A model generated the notes under the pieces. That model worked only from the letters and a program-made list of their open reading frames with translations. It had not been told where the DNA came from and made no database searches. Positions 8,902 through 16,386 of a stretch of 64,000 bases of DNA are shown one piece after another. The position numbers were made by a program, and so were the translations under genes. The DNA lies in the NCBI GenBank assembly GCA_024640845.1, contig JAHEEE010000006.1, forward strand, positions 1 to 64,000, given 5' to 3'. Each line of letters starts with the position of its first letter. Position 1 is the first letter of the stretch. The DNA comes from Myxococcales bacterium. GTDB lineage: Bacteria > Myxococcota_A > Polyangia > Polyangiales > Houyiibacteriaceae.

Positions 8902-9839
8902 GCCGGACCCCCTTCAGTGGGTGGTTTCTTCGGCCGGGTTCGGTCGACCAACGCGAGGGCCTGTTCGATCAATGCGTGGGACGCCTCATCGGCAAGGGAC
9001 GCCTTTGCGAACTTCACGAGGTCGCACTGGCCGAGAAAACCGACGGCTTCCTCGGGCGCGATCCCGAGCGAATCGGCTTCCGCCAGTCGTTCCGCGATCT
9101 CGTCGGTGGTGCTCTCGAGCCCGTGGAAACCGAAGCGCTGGCCGAGGTAGCCCCGGATCGAGTCGCTCACCGCATCGACCCACTGCTCGGTGCGTCCTTC
9201 TGCGATGGCGGACTCTCGCTGCTCCGCGTGAACGCGGAGCTCAGCGAGCGCGGTCTCCCAAGGTGGAGGGGGCGGCGGCGGTGCGGGCTCTGGCCTTTCG
9301 CGCTTGTTCCACCACCTCATGAAAAGCCACCCGAGTAGAATGCCGAGCGCGAGGACCAGCAACGCCCCAAGCGCGACGAGCAGTCGATAGTCGTCCTGCT
9401 CGACGGCAATTGGATCACTCGGAGGCATGAGCTGGGGGTCGGGCTCGTTGGCGAGAACCGAGTGCACCTCGATCGTCCACGTTTCGGACTCGAGCGTCAC
9501 CAGCTCGCCATCCGCGCTCGTGATCCTGACGCGGATGGGCCCGAGCTCGTGTGCTCCGACCTCGAAACAGAGCAGCCTGAGCTCGAACGTGAAAGTCTTG
9601 CCGGAACCGTCGGGCGACGATTGCACATCGAGCTTCTTTCCGACGATCTCGAAAGGCTCGAACGACTGCTCCGGTACCGCGGCTTCATCGGACGATTCGC
9701 CGGTGACCGTGAGTATGACGTCGATTGGATCCCCCAGCGTCGACTCGAGCGGCGCTTCGAGGGAGACGGAGCGATTTTGTGCCGCGGCCCATGACTGCAG
9801 CAGGAACCACATCGCAACGATGGTCGCAGCGCGCCTCAC
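8898..9839 (-). CDS. BatD-adjacent membrane protein (DUF4381-like)
   Basis: This 313-residue protein has a signal peptide (1-20), a BatD-like beta-sandwich (GDPIDVILTVTGES, then GAHELGPIRVRI), a transmembrane helix at about 153-173, a Pro run (PAPPPPPPPWE) and a cytoplasmic helical domain. The Pro run followed by a helical tail resembles the DUF4381-type partner commonly found between DUF58 and batA genes. It is coupled by 4-nt overlaps to both neighbours. Its exact role is unknown; it probably belongs to the membrane assembly of the Bat proteins. Confidence 0.75.
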   Translation of the reverse strand: MRRAATIVAMWFLLQSWAAAQNRSVSLEAPLESTLGDPIDVILTVTGESSDEAAVPEQSFEPFEIVGKKLDVQSSPDGSGKTFTFELRLLCFEVGAHELGPIRVRITSADGELVTLESETWTIEVHSVLANEPDPQLMPPSDPIAVEQDDYRLLVALGALLVLALGILLGWLFMRWWNKRERPEPAPPPPPPPWETALAELRVHAEQRESAIAEGRTEQWVDAVSDSIRGYLGQRFGFHGLESTTDEIAERLAEADSLGIAPEEAVGFLGQCDLVKFAKASLADEASHALIEQALALVDRTRPKKPPTEGGPA

Positions 9840-10723
9840 CGGAATCCCGTCATCCTTCGTTGGCGGAGGCGGAAGAGCTCGGTCAATGGTTTGACGAAGT
9901 CGCGATCGGTGCTGACTGTGCAGTGGTCGAGCCTGAGCCGGCGAAACAGATGCTCGCGACTCGCGCGTTGGCGCTGTGCCTCACGCGCATACTCGGCCCG
10001 TACGTCGAGGTTGGAAGTGTCGACTTCGAGGATCTCGCCGGTCTCGAGATCCTCCACGAGCGCGAACCCTACGTCAGGGAGCTCGTCCTCGCGTGGGTCG
10101 ACGATTTGGATCGGGATCAAGTCGTGCTTGGCTGAGACGACGCGGAGGGGCTTTTCGTACTGTTCGGCGATGAAGTCGCTGATGAGGAAAGCGACGGTCC
10201 GGCGCTTTCCGATGCCGCCGAGAAGGTCGAGCGCAACACCGAGGTCCGTGCCTTCGTTTTGAGGATTGGCGTTCAGGATCTCGGTCACCACGCGCATTAC
10301 GTGCGAACGACCCTTCTTCGGCGGCACAAAGCGCTCGACCTTGTCGGTAAAGAGGATGAGCCCGACGCGGTCGTTGTTCTTGATCGCGCTGAACGCGAGA
10401 AGCGCCGCAACCTCGGCGACGGTTTCGATCTTGGGCTTGTCGACTGACCCGAACCGCTCGCTTGCCGAAAGGTCGACGAGCAACATCACGGTCATCTCGC
10501 GCTCCTCCGTGAACACTTTGACGTAGGTGTCGTTCATTCGAGCGCTCACGTTCCAGTCGATGAAGCGCACGTCGTCACCCGGCTGGTACTGACGCACTTC
10601 GCTAAACGCCATGCCGCGGCCTTTGAACACCGAGTGGTAGCTGCCCGCGAGCTGGTCGTTCGCGAGCCTAGACGTGAAGATCTCGATCTTCTTGAGTTTT
10701 TTTACGAGCTCGCGCGAGATCAC
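9836..10723 (-). CDS. DUF58-family protein
   Basis: The 295-residue protein contains the DUF58 signature (DVRFIDWNVSARM near residues 50-62), followed by a VWA-like fold with LLVDLSAS and LISDFIAEQ. DUF58 proteins are nearly always encoded next to moxR and are thought to be substrates or partners of that ATPase. Lacking transmembrane segments, it should be cytoplasmic. It begins 12 bp after moxR and overlaps the next gene by 4 nt. Confidence 0.9.
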   Translation of the reverse strand: MISRELVKKLKKIEIFTSRLANDQLAGSYHSVFKGRGMAFSEVRQYQPGDDVRFIDWNVSARMNDTYVKVFTEEREMTVMLLVDLSASERFGSVDKPKIETVAEVAALLAFSAIKNNDRVGLILFTDKVERFVPPKKGRSHVMRVVTEILNANPQNEGTDLGVALDLLGGIGKRRTVAFLISDFIAEQYEKPLRVVSAKHDLIPIQIVDPREDELPDVGFALVEDLETGEILEVDTSNLDVRAEYAREAQRQRASREHLFRRLRLDHCTVSTDRDFVKPLTELFRLRQRRMTGFR

Positions 10724-10735
10724 GATCGGCCCCGC

Positions 10736-11749
<1,014 letters not shown>

Positions 11750-11818
11750 TTTTCTCCCTAAGGGCGAGTGGCTAGCACGCACCTGTACCCCCCACCAACA
11801 CCCAACCCGGCGTACTTA

Positions 11819-11858
11819 TTCAGCGCCAGCGCCAGTACTAGCGCCAGGGTCAGTGCGC
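11819..11858. repeat. short CAGCGC-type hexamer tract between moxR and hemL
   Basis: The divergent intergenic region between moxR and hemL (11750-11874) contains an imperfect hexamer run (cagcgccagcgccagtacta and onward). It resembles the tract at 50040-50335 and the GTGCCA run at 61041-61079. A TAAACC hexamer 7 nt before the hemL ATG could be a weak -10 element. No clear moxR promoter is recognised. Confidence 0.5.
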
Positions 11859-11874
11859 GTGTAAACCACCCCGC

Positions 11875-13158
11875 ATGTCCGATCCCATCTCCCAAGAGCT
11901 CTTCGCCCGCGCGTCCAAGGTCATTCCCGGTGGCGTCAATTCCCCCGTTCGCGCCTTTCGCGCGGTTGGGGGCGAGCCGGTCTTCATCAAGGAAGCCCAC
12001 GGTCCGATCCTCGTTGGCGTCGATGGCACGGACTACATCGACTACATCGGCTCTTGGGGCCCGATGATTCTCGGGCACGCGCACCCCGATGTGGTTGCCG
12101 CTATTCAGGAAGCTGCGACGAAGGGCACCAGCTACGGCGCGCCAACCGAAGCCGAGATCACGATGGCCGAACGACTCCGGGACGCCGTGCCCTCGATGGA
12201 GATGTCGCGGCTCGTCTCGAGTGGCACGGAGGCGACGATGGGCGCGCTCCGCGTGGCCCGCGGCTACACCGGGCGCGACCTGATCGTGAAGTGCATCGGT
12301 GGCTACCACGGCGGGGCCGACTACCTTCTGGTCAAGGGTGGAAGCGGCCTTGCGACGCTCGGCGAGCCCGATAGCGCAGGCGTACCCGCCGCGATCGCCG
12401 GGACGACGGCGCTCGTCCCATATAACGATGGCTACGCCCTCGAGAAGCTCTTCAGTGAGCGCGGTCGCGAGATCGCCGCGGTCATCATCGAGCCGGTCGC
12501 GGGCAATATGGGCTGTATCCCCCCCGACCCCGAATGGCTCGAAACGATCCGCACCCAAACGCAGAACCACGGCGCGCTCTTCATCTGCGACGAGGTCATG
12601 ACCGGCTTTCGAGTCGCCTGGGGCGGCGCGCAGGCCCGCTTCGACATCCAGCCGGACCTCACGTGCCTCGGCAAGATTATCGGCGGCGGCCTTCCAGTGG
12701 GCGCATACGGCGGAAAGCGCGAAATCATGGAGAAAGTCGCGCCCGTCGGCCCGGTCTACCAGGCTGGAACCTTGAGTGGAAACCCGCTGGCCGTCGCTGC
12801 AGGCCTCGCCACCATCGAGCACCTGCTCCGGCCCGGTGTTTATGAAGATCTCGAGGAGAAGGGCGCCGAGGTCGAGCAAATGCTCCTCCAACACGCAGGG
12901 GGCGCAGGGGTGCCGATCACCGTCCAGCGCGTTGGGTCGATGCTGACCGCCTTTTTCCGCGCCAAGCCGGTACGCAATTGGGACGAGGCCGCCGACACCG
13001 ATCGGGAAGCCTTTGGCAGGTGGCACGCCGCCCTGCTCGAGCATGGGGTCTATTGGCCCTGCAGCCAGTTTGAGGCGGCGTTCATTTCGCTCGCCCACGA
13101 TGCCGTTTCGCTACAGAAGACGGGACAGGCCCTCAAGGCCGCGTTCGCAACTCTGTGA
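11875..13158 (+). CDS. hemL: glutamate-1-semialdehyde 2,1-aminomutase
   Basis: This 427-residue class III aminotransferase-fold enzyme converts glutamate-1-semialdehyde to 5-aminolevulinate in the C5 haem pathway. Landmarks are the N-terminal VIPGGVNSPVRAFRAVGG, the SGTEATMGALRVARG cofactor loop, the DEVMTGFR segment with its PLP-contacting Asp, and the Lys that forms the Schiff base in LGKIIGGGLPVGAYGG. Length is normal for the family. It is divergent from moxR. An imperfect hairpin follows the stop codon. Confidence 0.95.
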   Translation: MSDPISQELFARASKVIPGGVNSPVRAFRAVGGEPVFIKEAHGPILVGVDGTDYIDYIGSWGPMILGHAHPDVVAAIQEAATKGTSYGAPTEAEITMAERLRDAVPSMEMSRLVSSGTEATMGALRVARGYTGRDLIVKCIGGYHGGADYLLVKGGSGLATLGEPDSAGVPAAIAGTTALVPYNDGYALEKLFSERGREIAAVIIEPVAGNMGCIPPDPEWLETIRTQTQNHGALFICDEVMTGFRVAWGGAQARFDIQPDLTCLGKIIGGGLPVGAYGGKREIMEKVAPVGPVYQAGTLSGNPLAVAAGLATIEHLLRPGVYEDLEEKGAEVEQMLLQHAGGAGVPITVQRVGSMLTAFFRAKPVRNWDEAADTDREAFGRWHAALLEHGVYWPCSQFEAAFISLAHDAVSLQKTGQALKAAFATL

Positions 13159-13183
13159 CATCGCGAAAACCCGTTGATTTTCA

Positions 13184-13215
13184 GGGTTCAAGTGGTCTTC
13201 GACCAACCTTGACCC
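13184..13215 (+). terminator. imperfect hairpin after hemL
   Basis: GGGTTCAAGTGGTC can pair with GACCAACCTTGACCC across a three-base loop, with one bulged base per arm. No T-run follows, so intrinsic termination is uncertain. It overlaps the proposed -35 box of the ATP synthase promoter. Confidence 0.35.
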
Positions 13216-13236
13216 CATACCCCCCCATGCTATACG
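13209..13236 (+). promoter_or_regulatory. sigma-70-like promoter for the Fo ATP synthase genes
   Basis: TTGACC (13209-13214) and TATACG (13231-13236) are separated by 16 bp, a good match in an otherwise GC-rich region. It lies about 55 bp before the first ATP synthase gene. The call rests on motif and spacing only. Confidence 0.5.
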
Positions 13237-13291
13237 CCGCCCGCTCGTTGGGCGCGGATCCTTGGAACTGTAGTGAACTGATGTGCTGGCC

Positions 13292-13540
13292 ATGCTCCTC
13301 AACCGGGAACAAAGGGAGCAGCTCAAGCAGCTGGGCAGCTTGTCCACGATTGGGCTCGAAATCGCCCTTTCGATCGCCCTCGGCTACCTCGGTGGCCAGT
13401 GGTTGGACGAGAAGCTTGGAACCGAACCTTGGCTCGAATGGATTGGCCTTGGTTTTGGGCTTGCCGCCGGCGCACTAAGCCTCTACAGGGTCGTCCGCCG
13501 CGCCCAACGGATGATGGAAGAAGAAGACGAGTCTCCGTGA
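13292..13540 (+). CDS. AtpZ/AtpI-like Fo accessory protein
   Basis: The 82-residue membrane protein has a hydrophilic N-terminus (LLNREQREQLKQLG) followed by two transmembrane helices with the family pattern IALGYLGGQWLDEKLGTEPWL and a basic, then acidic tail. It matches the small putative F0F1-ATPase subunit family (AtpZ, sometimes called AtpI or Mg2+/Ca2+ transporter) encoded ahead of atpB. A GTG nine bases upstream (13283) is an alternative start. The next gene starts inside its stop codon (GTGA). Confidence 0.8.
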   Translation: MLLNREQREQLKQLGSLSTIGLEIALSIALGYLGGQWLDEKLGTEPWLEWIGLGFGLAAGALSLYRVVRRAQRMMEEEDESP

Positions 13541-13938
13541 TCGACCAACTGAAAACGCAAACTCCACGCTACGTCGCGGTCGCGGCGATGGTGCTCGTCG
13601 GCTTGGCCTTCGTGCTCGGGGGACCGGTCGTTGGCACCGGCGCCCTCGTCGGTGGCGTGGTGGCGACGTTGGACGCGTGGGCGATCACCTGGCTGGCGAA
13701 ACGCATCGTCACCGGCGCCGGGTTCATCGGCAGCGGTATGGCGGCTGGTCTTCTCGGTGTGAAGCTCGTGCTGCTCCTGGCTGTGTGCTGGGCATTGCTC
13801 TCGCGCTGGGGCGCCGACCCACTTGGCTTCTCCGTGGGACTTGGCGCATTGGTCATCGGGATGCTCTTTGCGGGTGTCGATCTTTCGATTCGAGAAGCCC
13901 AGGCTGCGCGTGACGCGCAGGTCGCAGGGGAGGGGTAA
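13537..13938 (+). CDS. ATP synthase subunit I-like membrane protein
   Basis: The 133-residue protein has four predicted transmembrane helices (about 12-27, 31-48, 61-83 and 92-110) with Gly-rich packing. Its position between atpZ and atpB and its topology fit AtpI, which helps assemble the c-ring. Sequence conservation in this family is low, so the call relies on context and topology. The GTG start at 13537 overlaps the previous stop by 4 nt; an upstream in-frame reading lies inside the previous gene. Confidence 0.7.
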   Translation: MIDQLKTQTPRYVAVAAMVLVGLAFVLGGPVVGTGALVGGVVATLDAWAITWLAKRIVTGAGFIGSGMAAGLLGVKLVLLLAVCWALLSRWGADPLGFSVGLGALVIGMLFAGVDLSIREAQAARDAQVAGEG

Positions 13939-13941
13939 GGC

Positions 13942-14742
13942 GTGCCACACGGCGAATCATGGTTCAGCTTCCTTCCATTTCTCGAGCCCTTCTCGCACTG
14001 GGTCTCGGGGGTGTTCGGGGCGAGCTACATGGAACACAGCACGCACCTCGGCGTACAGCACGTCTTGGCGTACGCAACCGTGGTGTTGTTCCTGATCGGC
14101 GTCGGCTTCTACATCAGCCGCAAGCTCAAGAACACCGAGGAGAAGATCCTCCCCGAGGGCAAGGTCACTTTCTACGGCTTCATCGAGACCATTGTCGGCG
14201 CCACCTACAAGCTGTCTTCGGACCTGATGGGTCCGAAGCCCGCTGCCTACTTTCTGCCGTTGATCGGCGCCTGCGCGCTCGTGATCTGGTTTTCCAACGC
14301 GCTCGGGTTGATTCCCGGTTTCCTGCCGCCGACCGACAATCTCAACACGACGTTTGCGATGGCGATCGTGATCTTTTTCGTGACCCATTGGTACGGGGTC
14401 AAAGAGCACGGCTTCGTGAAGTACTTTTCCCACTTCTTCGGGCCGAAGGTGCCGTGGTGGATCGCCTGGTTCATCGCTCCGTTGATGTTCGTGATCGAGA
14501 TGATCTCGCACGTCGTGCGCCCGATCACGCTCGCCATTCGACTGATGGCCAACATGACAGCCGACCACATGGTGCTCGGCATCTTCGTTGGCTTGTTTGC
14601 CGGCATGGGCTTGGTGCTCCTGCCGGTGCCGATCGTCTTTTACCTGATGGGCGTTCTGGTCGTCACCGTCCAGACGTTGGTCTTTTGTTTGCTCTCGGTG
14701 ATCTACATCACTCTGGCCATTCAACACGAAGAAGAACACTAG
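13942..14742 (+). CDS. atpB: ATP synthase Fo subunit a
   Basis: The 266-residue subunit a has five or six transmembrane helices and the essential Arg of the proton or sodium half-channels in [15 protein letters not shown] near residue 199. [17 protein letters not shown] is also typical. It forms the ion path with the c-ring in the inner membrane. It begins with GTG three bases after the preceding stop, behind AGGGG. The long N-terminal part with [14 protein letters not shown] is usual for the Gram-negative type. Confidence 0.94.
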   Translation: MPHGESWFSFLPFLEPFSHWVSGVFGASYMEHSTHLGVQHVLAYATVVLFLIGVGFYISRKLKNTEEKILPEGKVTFYGFIETIVGATYKLSSDLMGPKPAAYFLPLIGACALVIWFSNALGLIPGFLPPTDNLNTTFAMAIVIFFVTHWYGVKEHGFVKYFSHFFGPKVPWWIAWFIAPLMFVIEMISHVVRPITLAIRLMANMTADHMVLGIFVGLFAGMGLVLLPVPIVFYLMGVLVVTVQTLVFCLLSVIYITLAIQHEEEH

Positions 14743-14782
14743 GTTTCCCTCTCGGAAGAGAGGCTTGAGGAGGCTCCGGAAA

Positions 14783-15106
14783 ATGAAGAAATTGGCTCTT
14801 CGACTTGTCAGCTTTGCTGCACCACTCGCTCTCACCGCGACCGCGTTTGCACAGGATGCTGCGTCGGACGCTGAGAATCAGGCGGTCGCGATCGCCGGCC
14901 GCGCGATGGCCGCGGGCTTGGCCATCGGTATCGCAGCATTCGGCTGCGGCTTAGGCCAGGGTCGTGCCGCGACCGCAGCGCTCGAGGGCATCGCCCGCAA
15001 CCCGAACGCTTCGGGCAAGATCCTCGTCCCGCTCATTCTCGGCCTGGCGCTCATCGAGTCGCTCTGCATTTACGCGCTAGTCATCGCGTTCCAGGTGCAG
15101 CCCTAA
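14783..15106 (+). CDS. atpE: ATP synthase Fo subunit c with signal-peptide-like N-terminus
   Basis: The 107-residue c subunit is longer than the usual 70-90 because about 23 residues of signal-peptide-like sequence (MKKLALRL ... ATAFAQ) precede the hairpin. Helix 1 contains GCGLGQG with Gln59, the loop is ARNP, and helix 2 has the ion-binding Glu92 followed by Ser93 and Tyr97. These correspond in spacing to Gln32, Glu65, Ser66 and Tyr70 of the Na+ ATP synthase of Ilyobacter tartaricus. The start is set by GAGGAGG 11 nt upstream. No delta, alpha, gamma, beta or epsilon genes follow. Confidence 0.93.
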   Translation: MKKLALRLVSFAAPLALTATAFAQDAASDAENQAVAIAGRAMAAGLAIGIAAFGCGLGQGRAATAALEGIARNPNASGKILVPLILGLALIESLCIYALVIAFQVQP

Positions 15107-15169
15107 GCCGTAACTTTCGTCAGGGGCCGCCGATTGAGGCGTTCCCTGGCGAGTTGCGCCTTGTCGCAC

Positions 15170-15182
15170 CATAATCGCTAGT
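15170..15182 (+). promoter_or_regulatory. -10 element 7 nt before the ccmE-like start
   Basis: CATAAT (15170-15175) is followed by exactly seven bases and then the ATG at 15183. No convincing -35 box is seen. The spacing would put the transcription start at or next to the start codon. Confidence 0.4.
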
Positions 15183-15692
15183 ATGACGAGCGAGCAGGAT
15201 GGAAACATGCCCGTAGAACCCGCGCCCAAGCGGAGGCTTACGGGCGCGGTCAAAGTCGGCCTAGTGTTCGTCGTCCTCGTGGGCGCGGCCTCTTGGTTGC
15301 TTTCCGGAAGCGACAACCCATTCGTGTACTCGAAGCTGGTGCACGAGGTGATGACCGAACCCGATTCCTTCGAGGGCCGGCGCCTCCGCGTCGAAGGCGA
15401 GCTTCGGCAGGGGTCGATCCAGTTCCGGGAGGATCCCTGCGAATGGCGTTTCGTTCTCTATAAAGAGGACAAGGAGATGCCCGTGCGCTTCCCGCAGTGC
15501 GTCGTCCCCGACACTTTCCGCGACGGCATGGGTATTCAAGTGACGGTCCAAGGTGAGCTCGGCAACGACGGTGTGTTCCTCGCCAACCAGGTCATTCCTC
15601 GCTGCCCCTCGAAGTACGAGATGCAGCAGCGGATGGAAGCCGGTGAAGAGATACCGTACGACCCCAACGCGACGCTCCCAGGCCACAGCTAA
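15183..15692 (+). CDS. ccmE: CcmE-type haem chaperone, CxxxY variant
   Basis: The 169-residue protein has one N-terminal transmembrane helix (about 22-41) and an OB-fold periplasmic domain (FEGRRLRVEGELRQGSI, then VQGELGNDGVFLANQVIPRC). Its organisation is that of CcmE, which carries haem to apocytochrome c. The haem-attaching His of HxxxY is replaced: the motif reads Cys141-P-S-K-Tyr145, the CxxxY form described in Desulfovibrio and archaea. It stands alone, with no other ccm gene nearby. An internal ATG at 15207 is the alternative start. A bidirectional terminator follows directly. Confidence 0.82.
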   Translation: MTSEQDGNMPVEPAPKRRLTGAVKVGLVFVVLVGAASWLLSGSDNPFVYSKLVHEVMTEPDSFEGRRLRVEGELRQGSIQFREDPCEWRFVLYKEDKEMPVRFPQCVVPDTFRDGMGIQVTVQGELGNDGVFLANQVIPRCPSKYEMQQRMEAGEEIPYDPNATLPGHS

Positions 15693-15693
15693 G

Positions 15694-15727
15694 AAAAAGC
15701 CCGCCTCCTGAGGAAGCGGGCTTTCGC
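15694..15727. terminator. bidirectional intrinsic terminator
   Basis: AAGCCCGC (15697-15704) pairs perfectly with GCGGGCTT (15716-15723), with three further inner base pairs (TCC/GGA) and a short loop. It has an A-run on the 5' side and TTTCG on the 3' side. It lies between the converging ccmE-like and coiled-coil genes and can serve both. Confidence 0.85.
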
Positions 15728-15744
15728 TCTTTCGGAACTGCGCG

Positions 15745-16239
15745 CTACATCGCGTCGATCTGCTCGATGCGCTTTTCGTGTCGCTCCTTTTCGCGCTTCT
15801 CGGCGGCCTCCGCGCTGCGCATCTGCTTGTCATAGTACTCCTGGACGCGCTTCTTCCGGCTTTCGATTTCCTCCATCTGAGCTTCGTGGCGCTTTTTCTC
15901 TTGCTCCATGAGCCGCTCCTTGCGTTTCTCATTGGCAGCGGCGGCGCGTGCCTCTTCTTCGGCCTTACGCTTCTCGGCGGCGGCTTTCTGCGCGGCCTTG
16001 CGCTCCTCCGCAGCGGCCTTGCGAGCTTCCGCGTCGGCTTGGGCCTTGCTCTTGGCGTCGTCGGCTTTGGCTTTGCTCTCGTTGGCCTTGGCCTTGCCCT
16101 CAGCCTTGGCGTCGTCGGCCCCCTTCTTGGCCGCGCCTTTGACACCTTCGTGTGAATCCGCCCGCGCGCTTGGCGTGCTCGAAATCGAGGCCCCCAACAC
16201 GAGCGCCAATGCAATCAGCAACGATGAAACGATTCTCAT
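15745..16239 (-). CDS. secreted Lys/Glu/Ala-rich coiled-coil protein
   Basis: The protein (164 residues) starts with a signal peptide ending near ARA-D (residue 27). The rest is almost entirely Ala, Lys, Glu and Arg in heptad-like order (KAKADDAKSKAQADAEARKA, then EEIESRKKRVQEYYDKQMRS). A long periplasmic or outer-membrane-associated helix is likely. No family is recognised; it looks superficially like TolA linkers or Lpp-like helices, but the composition alone proves nothing. It is transcribed toward the shared terminator at 15694. Confidence 0.75.
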   Translation of the reverse strand: MRIVSSLLIALALVLGASISSTPSARADSHEGVKGAAKKGADDAKAEGKAKANESKAKADDAKSKAQADAEARKAAAEERKAAQKAAAEKRKAEEEARAAAANEKRKERLMEQEKKRHEAQMEEIESRKKRVQEYYDKQMRSAEAAEKREKERHEKRIEQIDAM

Positions 16240-16349
16240 TCCCTATTCCTCCAGATGGTTTGTGCGGGCTCCCGACGGCATCGCCCCCGCCCGCATCGTG
16301 ACTCCACCGTAGTCCTCGAGCAGCGTTCGCCCAAACACTTTGGTGATTC

Positions 16350-16386
16350 TTGACCTCGCGGACTAAACAGCCGTACAGTGCTTCGA
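16350..16386 (+). promoter_or_regulatory. promoter of a putative leaderless mRNA for the mrfA-like gene
   Basis: TTGACC (16350-16355), an 18-bp spacer and TACAGT (16374-16379) lie exactly seven bases before the ATG at 16387. No Shine-Dalgarno sequence is seen. This is the clearest of several such arrangements in the window. Confidence 0.6.

Noticed and set aside
11758..13098. Open frame of 446 codons antisense to hemL
   Set aside because: It lies wholly opposite a certain gene in high-GC DNA, where the third-position bias opens such frames. The translation has no family features.
13165..13215. Possible tRNA remnant (GGGTTCAAGT resembles a T-loop)
   Set aside because: No acceptor or anticodon stem can be formed around it; an imperfect hairpin explains the bases better.
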